In this document: positions 12,185-17,307 of the stretch, in pieces | Layout: every line of letters starts with the position of its first letter | Numbering within the stretch: position 1 is the first letter of the stretch | Source: JAZKFR01 sp040386295 | Lineage (GTDB): Bacteria; Pseudomonadota; Gammaproteobacteria; Burkholderiales; Rhodocyclaceae | Assembly: GCA_040386295.1 (NCBI GenBank) | Contig: JAZKFR010000076.1 | Location: 1 to 17,307, forward strand | Length of the DNA: 17,307 bases | Direction of reading: 5' to 3' | Position numbers and translations under genes: made by a program | Notes under the pieces: model-generated | The model's database searches: none | What the model saw: the letters and a program-made list of their open reading frames with translations, nothing else | Told to the model about the DNA's origin: nothing

Positions 12185-13771
12185 TCAATGACGGATAAGG
12201 TGGTCGAAGGCGCCTAGAGCAGCTTTTGCGCCGTCTCCCATGGCAATGATGATTTGCTTATAAGGCACGGTGGTGACATCGCCCGCAGCAAAGACGCCGG
12301 GTAAGGAAGTTTGCCCGTGCTGATCAACTTCTATTTCGCCATAGCGGCTGAGTTTAAGCGTGCCTTTAAGCCAGTCGCTATTAGGGAGTAAGCCGATTTG
12401 TACAAAGACGCCAGCAACTTCTACGCTATGCAGGCGCTCAGTGCTGCGTTCAAGGTAGCGCAGTTCGGTGACTTTTTTGCCGTCACCTTTGATCTCAGTT
12501 GTTTGAGCATGGGTCAATACGCTGACGTTGTGCAGGCTGAACAGTTTTTTCTGGAGCACGGCGTCGGCGCGCAGATGTTCGTCGAATTGCAACAAGGTCA
12601 CGTGTTCGACGAAGCCCGCCAGGTCGATTGCTGCTTCAACACCCGAATTGCCGCCGCCGACAACCGCGACCCGTTTGCCTTTAAACAGCGGTCCATCACA
12701 GTGCGGGCAATAGGCAACGCCTCTGCCGCGATATTCGTTTTCGCCCGGCACGTTCAGTTCGCGCCAGCGTGCGCCGGTGGCCAAGATCACAGTTTTACTG
12801 CGCAAAATCGCGCCGCTCGCTAACTCAATACTGATGTTCTCACCGGCTTTCTGCGCTGGTTTGAGTGCCTCTGCGCGTTGTAAATTGAGGATGTCTACGG
12901 CGTAGCTCTTAACGTGTTCTTCGAGCGCAGCAACCAATTTTGGCCCCTCTGTTTCGGGTACGGAAATGAAGTTTTCAATCGTCATCGTATCCATCACTTG
13001 CCCGCCAAAGCGCTCGGCGACAAGGCCGACGCGAATGCCTTTGCGTGCGCCGTAAACCGCAGCGGCCGCCCCCGCCGGACCAGCGCCGACGATGAGTAAA
13101 TCAAAGGGGGGAAGCGCCTTAATTTTTTCTGCTTCACGGGCGAGGACGCGCGTATCGAGCTTGCCGAGTATTGCATCGACGCTCATTCGCCCCTGGGCAA
13201 AGGGCTTGCCGTTTAGGTAAATACTCGGTACCGACATGATTTGGCGCGCGTTGACCTCATCTTGAAACAGCGCACCATCGATCATGCTGTGCCCGACCTT
13301 TGGATTGAGTGCGGCGATTAAATTCAACGCCTGAACGACTTCTGGGCAATTTTGGCAGCTTAAAGAAATGTACGTTTCAAACTGAAAATCGCCGTCTAAA
13401 CCGATAATTTGCGCGCGGCTTTCTTCACTGATTTTGGGCGGGTGTCCGCCTACGTGCAACAAAGCCAAGACCAGCGAGGTGAACTCGTGCCCGCTCGGGA
13501 TGCCGGCGAAACGGATAGTGCCTGCTTTGCGTTTTGACTCTGCTGCGCTTGACTCGAATAAGTCGCTGCTCAGGCTAAAAGAAGGCATCCGTTGCTGCGG
13601 ATCGTGCTCTGTTTCTAGCGAGATAAGGCTTGATAAAGCAGTTAATTCTTTGAGCAAGCCAAGCATTTCTTGTGCTACGGCCTGCTCATCCACGTTCGCC
13701 ACGATGCGCACAGGGCGGCTTAATTTGGCGAAATGGCTGCTGAGTTGTGCCTTGATTGGGCTATCGAGCAT
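12185..13771 (-). CDS. ahpF: Alkyl hydroperoxide reductase subunit F
   Basis: AhpF is the flavoprotein that moves electrons from NADH to AhpC. In order, the 528-residue product has a tandem thioredoxin-like N-terminal domain with redox pair C139-C142 (SCQNCPE), an FAD dinucleotide fold starting LIVGAGPAG, a second redox pair C355-C358 (YCPHCDGP), an NAD-binding VVGGGNSGVEAA, and the C-terminal FAD motif GVFAAGDVT. Length and spacing match E. coli AhpF (pairs 129/132 and 345/348). ATG 13771 follows AGGAG at a 10-base spacing. It lies 68 bases after ahpC, with a strong stem-loop between them, and 21 bases before dps. Confidence 0.98.
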   Translation of the reverse strand: MLDSPIKAQLSSHFAKLSRPVRIVANVDEQAVAQEMLGLLKELTALSSLISLETEHDPQQRMPSFSLSSDLFESSAAESKRKAGTIRFAGIPSGHEFTSLVLALLHVGGHPPKISEESRAQIIGLDGDFQFETYISLSCQNCPEVVQALNLIAALNPKVGHSMIDGALFQDEVNARQIMSVPSIYLNGKPFAQGRMSVDAILGKLDTRVLAREAEKIKALPPFDLLIVGAGPAGAAAAVYGARKGIRVGLVAERFGGQVMDTMTIENFISVPETEGPKLVAALEEHVKSYAVDILNLQRAEALKPAQKAGENISIELASGAILRSKTVILATGARWRELNVPGENEYRGRGVAYCPHCDGPLFKGKRVAVVGGGNSGVEAAIDLAGFVEHVTLLQFDEHLRADAVLQKKLFSLHNVSVLTHAQTTEIKGDGKKVTELRYLERSTERLHSVEVAGVFVQIGLLPNSDWLKGTLKLSRYGEIEVDQHGQTSLPGVFAAGDVTTVPYKQIIIAMGDGAKAALGAFDHLIRH

Positions 13772-13794
13772 GGCTTGTGTACTCCTGAAATAGT

Positions 13795-13824
13795 CTTGAT
13801 GGGCGGTTTAGCTCGCCCATCAAG
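13795..13824 (-). promoter_or_regulatory. ahpC-ahpF intercistronic stem-loop
   Basis: CTTGATGGGCG (13795-13805) and CGCCCATCAAG (13814-13824) are perfect 11-bp inverted repeats around an 8-base loop, between the ahpC stop and the ahpF start. In the minus-strand transcript no U-run follows. Such a stem can protect the 3' end of ahpC mRNA or reduce read-through into ahpF, consistent with the higher amounts of AhpC generally needed. The structure is seen; the role is inferred. Confidence 0.75.
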
Positions 13825-13839
13825 GTAGGGATCGCGTTT

Positions 13840-14409
13840 TTATATTTTTCCGACCAAATCAAGCGACGGCGCTAAGGTGACATCGCCTGCCTGCCACTTG
13901 GCCGGGCAAACCTCGCCTGGGTGTGTCGCGACGTATTGAGCTGCTTGTATTTTGCGTTTCAACTCTTTGGCATCACGACCAACCCCGCTGGCGTTGATTT
14001 CGATGATCTGAATTTTTCCAGACGGATCGACGACAAAGCTGCCGCGTTCGGCCAGCCCGGCTGATTCGATCATCACGCCAAAATTGCGCGTAATCGTGCC
14101 GGTGGGGTCGCCGAGCATCGGGTATTGAATTTTTTTGATCGTCTCCGAGCTGTCGTGCCAGGCTTTGTGCGTGAAATGCGTATCGGTCGATACGGAGTAC
14201 ACCTCGACGCCTAGTTTTTGCAAAGCGGCGTATTCATCGGCCAAATCGCCTAGCTCGGTTGGGCAGACGAAGGTGAAGTCAGCGGGGTAAAAAAAGACGA
14301 CAGACCATTTGCCTAGTAAATCAGCCTCGCTAATCTCGACAAATCGACCTTGGTGGTAGGCCGTTGCTTTGAAAGGTAAAACTTGCGTATTGATGAGCGA
14401 TGTGTTCAT
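13840..14409 (-). CDS. ahpC: Alkyl hydroperoxide reductase subunit C (typical 2-Cys peroxiredoxin)
   Basis: AhpC reduces hydrogen peroxide, organic peroxides and peroxynitrite in the cytosol and is recycled by AhpF. The 189-residue product carries the peroxidatic site YPADFTFVCPTELGD with P42, T46 and C49, R122 in AERGSF, and the resolving cysteine C168 in GEVCPAKW. Length fits the E. coli type (187). An AGGAG Shine-Dalgarno lies at 14416-14420 (complement). It is the first gene of the minus-strand unit, read away from oxyR, with an OxyR-like site in the shared 149-base intergenic region. Confidence 0.98.
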   Translation of the reverse strand: MNTSLINTQVLPFKATAYHQGRFVEISEADLLGKWSVVFFYPADFTFVCPTELGDLADEYAALQKLGVEVYSVSTDTHFTHKAWHDSSETIKKIQYPMLGDPTGTITRNFGVMIESAGLAERGSFVVDPSGKIQIIEINASGVGRDAKELKRKIQAAQYVATHPGEVCPAKWQAGDVTLAPSLDLVGKI

Positions 14410-14478
14410 GACTTTCTCCTAAATTAGCGTGTTGTTTAAAAGCGCATCACCTTGCTTGGGGGGTGACAGGAAGCGATT

Positions 14479-14515
14479 CTAGGCAGTGCCTATTGATATG
14501 TATAATCGTATTTTT
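14479..14515. promoter_or_regulatory. Candidate OxyR binding site between ahpC and oxyR
   Basis: CTAG-N7-CTAT at 14479-14493 matches one half of the OxyR consensus ATAG-N7-CTAT at seven of eight bases and contains the LysR-type T-N11-A core (TAGGCAGTGCCTA). Seven bases later comes the AT-rich TATAATCGTATTTTT, a poor second half. The perfect TATAAT at 14501-14506 could be the oxyR -10, so the same site could repress oxyR and activate ahpC. The -35 for oxyR is not evident. Confidence 0.55.
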
Positions 14516-14558
14516 AAAACAGTTCGATTTATAAAACCTATCAAAGAAGGCTAGGCTC

Positions 14559-15467
14559 ATGACGCTCAATGAACTTCGCTACCTAGTGGCCGTCGCACGC
14601 GAACGCAATTTTCGGCGTGCCGCAGCGCTCTGCTTTGTGAGCCAGCCTGCGCTCAGCTTGGCGATCCAAAAGTTAGAAAACGAGCTAGGCGTTCAATTGT
14701 TTGAACGCCGACGTGCGGATATCACGCTGACGCCCGTCGGTATTCGGGTCGTTGAGCAGGCGGCGCGTGTTTTGGACGAAGCAGAGAAAATCCGTGACTT
14801 GGTTAGAAGCGAGTCGGACCAGCTAAAAGGCGCTTTACGCCTGGGGGTAATCCATACGATAGGGCCTTATTTGTTGCCGCAACTGGTGAGCAAACTGCAC
14901 AAACAAGCGCCCCAAATGCCCTTGGAAGTTGAAGAAAACACGACGGAATCACTCTCAGAACAATTGCGTAACGGGGTTATTGACGCGGCAATCGTCGCTT
15001 TGCCGTTCACGCTGCCCGGCATCACGCACCGCGCTTTGTACGACGAAGCTTTTGTCGTCGTGGTGCCGAGCAATCACCCTTGGGCAAAGAGAAAAAGCAT
15101 TGCTGCGCTTGAATTGGCGCAAGAAAAGGTTTTGCTGCTCAATAGCGGCCATTGTTTTAGCAATCAAGTGGTTGAAGCTTGCCCAGAACTTTCGCGTACG
15201 GGGCTTGTGCGTCAAGGCAACTCGCTAGAAACACTGCGCAATATGGTGGCCAGCGGGCACGGCATTACGGTACTGCCGTGTAGTGCGACCAGCGCGCGTC
15301 AGCGTGATCCTTTGCTCAAAGCAATCCCTTTTGTCGCGCCAGCACCAGCGCGACGCGTTGCGCTAGCGTGGCGCAAAAGTTTTGCGCGAACTGAGGCAAT
15401 CGAGGCTTTAGCGGCTGCGGTAGGCGAAATCGAATCTGCTTGTTTTGTCAAAATCGAGGCGGCGTAG
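14559..15467 (+). CDS. oxyR: Hydrogen peroxide-sensing LysR-type regulator OxyR
   Basis: OxyR is a tetrameric transcription factor switched on by disulfide formation. The 302-residue product has an N-terminal winged HTH (LRYLVAVARERNFRRAA..., with SQPALSLAIQKLENELG as recognition region) and a substrate-like domain with the redox cysteines C199 (SGHC) and C208 (EACPEL), the exact E. coli numbering. That pair separates it from generic LysR regulators. It is divergent from ahpC-ahpF-dps, the arrangement expected of a local peroxide regulon. No terminator is obvious after the stop. Confidence 0.96.
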   Translation: MTLNELRYLVAVARERNFRRAAALCFVSQPALSLAIQKLENELGVQLFERRRADITLTPVGIRVVEQAARVLDEAEKIRDLVRSESDQLKGALRLGVIHTIGPYLLPQLVSKLHKQAPQMPLEVEENTTESLSEQLRNGVIDAAIVALPFTLPGITHRALYDEAFVVVVPSNHPWAKRKSIAALELAQEKVLLLNSGHCFSNQVVEACPELSRTGLVRQGNSLETLRNMVASGHGITVLPCSATSARQRDPLLKAIPFVAPAPARRVALAWRKSFARTEAIEALAAAVGEIESACFVKIEAA

Positions 15468-15568
15468 CACGGCTGCAAAGCACTTGCGCCAGCGCTGAGC
15501 AGATCAGTTTCACAGCCACTTGGAAACATTTAAGGCGATCAATAAACACTTAAAAAGTTACGCCACAA

Positions 15569-15597
15569 TTACAAACTTTCTCGAGTTCTTGTAAACT
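15569..15597 (+). promoter_or_regulatory. Sigma-70-like promoter for the membrane protein-lipase pair
   Basis: TTACAA (15569-15574) and TAAACT (15592-15597) are 17 bases apart, upstream of the gene starting at 15691. This would give a leader of about 87 bases. Nothing else is seen in the 15468-15690 spacer. Confidence 0.45.
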
Positions 15598-15690
15598 GCG
15601 CCGCCTTGTGGCATCAGCACGTTTTCTCCAATACCCAAACTCAGCTCCGCGCAAATCTTTCGCACCTTCGCAGCATCATGGACATGCCCT

Positions 15691-16407
15691 ATGAATGACT
15701 CAGACAACAAAGCACCTGAACCCGAGCTGATTGAGCACCCAAGCACCGCAACGGCGACAGCACCCGCAGCAGAAGCGCCAAAGCCCTTAGCCAAACGCCT
15801 CAAAACCTGGTTGCGCCGACATCCGTTCAGCAGCCTATTACTCGCCCTGATCGTCCTCTACACGCTGTACACCTCGATTGAGTCCTGGATCATGGGACCG
15901 AATATCAACGCCCACCCACAGCAGAAGGTCGTGATCGAGGGAAGTTTTCCGTTTGGTTTGGGTTTTGATTTAATCCTGCAACCGAGCTACGGATCGAAAA
16001 ACCCAAGTTGCAAAAGAACCGCCAGAGCATTCTTGATTTTCCCCATGAGAGAGGTAAATCGACGCATGGTCTTGCCCTTTAGCGTTCAGCGTTTAGGCAA
16101 TGATCGTTATCGCGCCGAGTATTTTTTGGACTACGTTGCGCCCGGGTTTTGTGACTGGCAGAACACAGGGTTGGGGTATCGGATTGCGGGGAATAAGCAG
16201 ACTAGTGAATTGGTTCGAGTATTGGATGCAGGTTTAACATCGAACACACATATACAAAGAATTTGTAGCTACTCTTCTTTACCTGCTTATCCAATTCCCA
16301 AACCTAATCGCCTCGTTGTTTCTTGTACGGAAACCCCTATGAATGTTGGCGACAAGCCAAAAACTGACACCTCACAATTTGATTTTATTTGGCAAGGAGA
16401 ACACTAA
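15691..16407 (+). CDS. Single-pass membrane protein with exported four-cysteine domain, unknown function
   Basis: I do not recognise the family. The 238-residue product has an Ala/Pro/Glu/Thr-rich cytosolic N-terminus (1-33), a basic stretch KRLKTWLRRH (35-44), one transmembrane helix at about 45-68 (FSSLLLALIVLYTLY), and then about 170 residues that should lie in the periplasm by the positive-inside rule. That domain has exactly four cysteines (C107, C154, C192, C212), enough for two disulfides, and is rich in aromatic residues. No clear Shine-Dalgarno precedes ATG 15691. The next gene, a lipase, starts two bases after the stop with its own GGAGA, so the two should be co-expressed. An immunity protein or membrane-anchored partner for the lipase is a reasonable guess, not shown. 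Confidence 0.75.
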   Translation: MNDSDNKAPEPELIEHPSTATATAPAAEAPKPLAKRLKTWLRRHPFSSLLLALIVLYTLYTSIESWIMGPNINAHPQQKVVIEGSFPFGLGFDLILQPSYGSKNPSCKRTARAFLIFPMREVNRRMVLPFSVQRLGNDRYRAEYFLDYVAPGFCDWQNTGLGYRIAGNKQTSELVRVLDAGLTSNTHIQRICSYSSLPAYPIPKPNRLVVSCTETPMNVGDKPKTDTSQFDFIWQGEH

Positions 16408-16408
16408 A

Positions 16409-17307
16409 ATGGCTTACAACATCAACTATGCGTACTTATCTGATCTTGTCTATCAGGTAAGCGAAGCAGATGCTAAAACTCACAAAGAATTCACCGACCC
16501 AACTACAAGCAACACCTGGAGAGTAGAGGATTTCGCCTCAATCGAAAACACCGGCTACCAAGGCGCCGTCTTCGTCAACACCCAAACCCACGAAGTCGTT
16601 CTGGCCAATCGCGGCACTGAGCTGGGCTCGGGCAGAGATCTACTTAATGACCTCAGCATGGGCATAGGCAAGCTTCCCAGCCAATACGAATCCGCTTCTG
16701 AGTTTTACGGCACCGCCACACAAATCGCCGCCCGATACGGCATCCAAGACGCGGACATCACCATCACCGGCCATTCCCTAGGCGGCGCACTCTCGCAGCT
16801 GCTGGGCGCGGCGCACGGTAACTTTACGCAAACGTTTAACGCGTATGGCGCGGGCAATCTGCTCGATCAGCTGGGGATCGAGCAGGGCGATTTTTCCAAT
16901 ATCCATAACCAGGTGATGGATCATGATTTCGTTTCCATCCTCCCCGGCAGCCAAATGATAGGCGCCACAACCAATTACAAAACGGCAACAGACGATTTCC
17001 ACAACAGCGCCATCGGCCAAGCCGTAGCGCAAATCAACAATGTACCGTTGATCATGCACATGCTCTTGTCACACAGCATCGGCAATTTTTTACGCGACCC
17101 GAGTCTCGCCGAGCAAATCGGCACTTTAATCCGCATCAACGCGATCAATCCGATCACGGCATTCCTCGAGTCTTTGCATCGGACGACGTTGACCTTGGAC
17201 GATTTGGTCGATGCGTTTACGCAGGATGTGCTCGAACAGTCCAGGCTGAGGATCTCCCCCCTAATCAACACCCTCTACCAATCCGCGCGCACCTTCATCG
17301 CCCGGCG
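16409..17307 (+). CDS. Lipase class 3-like alpha/beta hydrolase, 3' end outside the window
   Basis: ATG 16409 has GGAGA at 16396-16400 and lies two bases past the previous stop; the frame is open for 299 codons to the window end. The product has the class 3 lipase pattern: ANRGTE at 66-71 (oxyanion region), the nucleophile elbow GHSLGG with S123, a likely Asp at D173 in MDHDFVSILPG, and a likely His at H222 in SHSIGNFL. It should hydrolyse lipid esters. There is no N-terminal signal peptide, so export, if any, would need a type I, III or VI route or a C-terminal signal. The region after residue 230 is helical and unassigned, and the protein probably continues well beyond. Pairing with an upstream membrane protein recalls secreted phospholipase toxins and their immunity proteins. 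Confidence 0.85.
   Translation, partial: MAYNINYAYLSDLVYQVSEADAKTHKEFTDPTTSNTWRVEDFASIENTGYQGAVFVNTQTHEVVLANRGTELGSGRDLLNDLSMGIGKLPSQYESASEFYGTATQIAARYGIQDADITITGHSLGGALSQLLGAAHGNFTQTFNAYGAGNLLDQLGIEQGDFSNIHNQVMDHDFVSILPGSQMIGATTNYKTATDDFHNSAIGQAVAQINNVPLIMHMLLSHSIGNFLRDPSLAEQIGTLIRINAINPITAFLESLHRTTLTLDDLVDAFTQDVLEQSRLRISPLINTLYQSARTFIAR

Noticed and set aside
15558..15803. 81-codon minus-strand open frame ending in a lipoprotein-like stretch
   Set aside because: It contains VAVLGCSISSGSG, which looks like a lipobox, but the Cys is far from a basic N-terminus start of good quality, and the frame overlaps the promoter and 5' end of the plus-strand gene.

Overview
The window reads as chromosomal DNA of a betaproteobacterium, most likely of the order Burkholderiales. 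The evidence is a DUF3579 gene (a family I know mainly from Betaproteobacteria), the neighbouring purK and Sua5-type genes, the orn / phhB-rsgA cluster, and a divergent oxyR / ahpC-ahpF-dps block. Base composition looks fairly balanced by eye, lower in GC than free-living Burkholderia. A type III secretion chaperone-effector pair and abundant small intergenic repeats would fit a host-associated member. I cannot name a genus.

Layout. (1) 1-3764: an interspersed palindromic repeat, a response regulator with an unrecognised output region, then a CesT-like type III secretion chaperone translationally coupled to a large protein with two hydrophobic segments, its probable effector. The effector's 3' end is broken by a 100-N gap whose two flanks are the same 55 bases; collapsing them restores a clean frame and stop. 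(2) 3739-5834: minus-strand phhB-rsgA, divergent from plus-strand orn, with a heptamer tandem repeat between them. (3) 5920-9569: thiC behind a TPP riboswitch with a visible anti-Shine-Dalgarno hairpin, then purK behind a long leader carrying a perfect 12-bp stem. (4) 9570-11583: a repeat-rich spacer with an 88-bp tandem duplication, a Sua5-type tRNA t6A enzyme, DUF3579, and a 15-bp x4 tandem repeat. (5) 11693-15467: a peroxide-defence block with ahpC, ahpF and dps on the minus strand and divergent oxyR; the shared promoter region carries an OxyR-like site and there is a strong ahpC/ahpF intercistronic hairpin. (6) 15569-17307: a promoter, a single-pass membrane protein with a four-cysteine exported domain, and a class-3 lipase running off the window, possibly an immunity-toxin pair.

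Most of the window is conserved housekeeping. The accessory material lies at the two ends: the chaperone-effector operon and the membrane protein-lipase pair. I found no tRNA, rRNA, CRISPR array or transposase gene. The best-supported novelty candidates are the unrecognised two-hairpin effector, including its mis-assembled end, and the lipase pair. The regulatory structures (RBS hairpins, intercistronic stem) are read directly from the sequence but their function is inferred.
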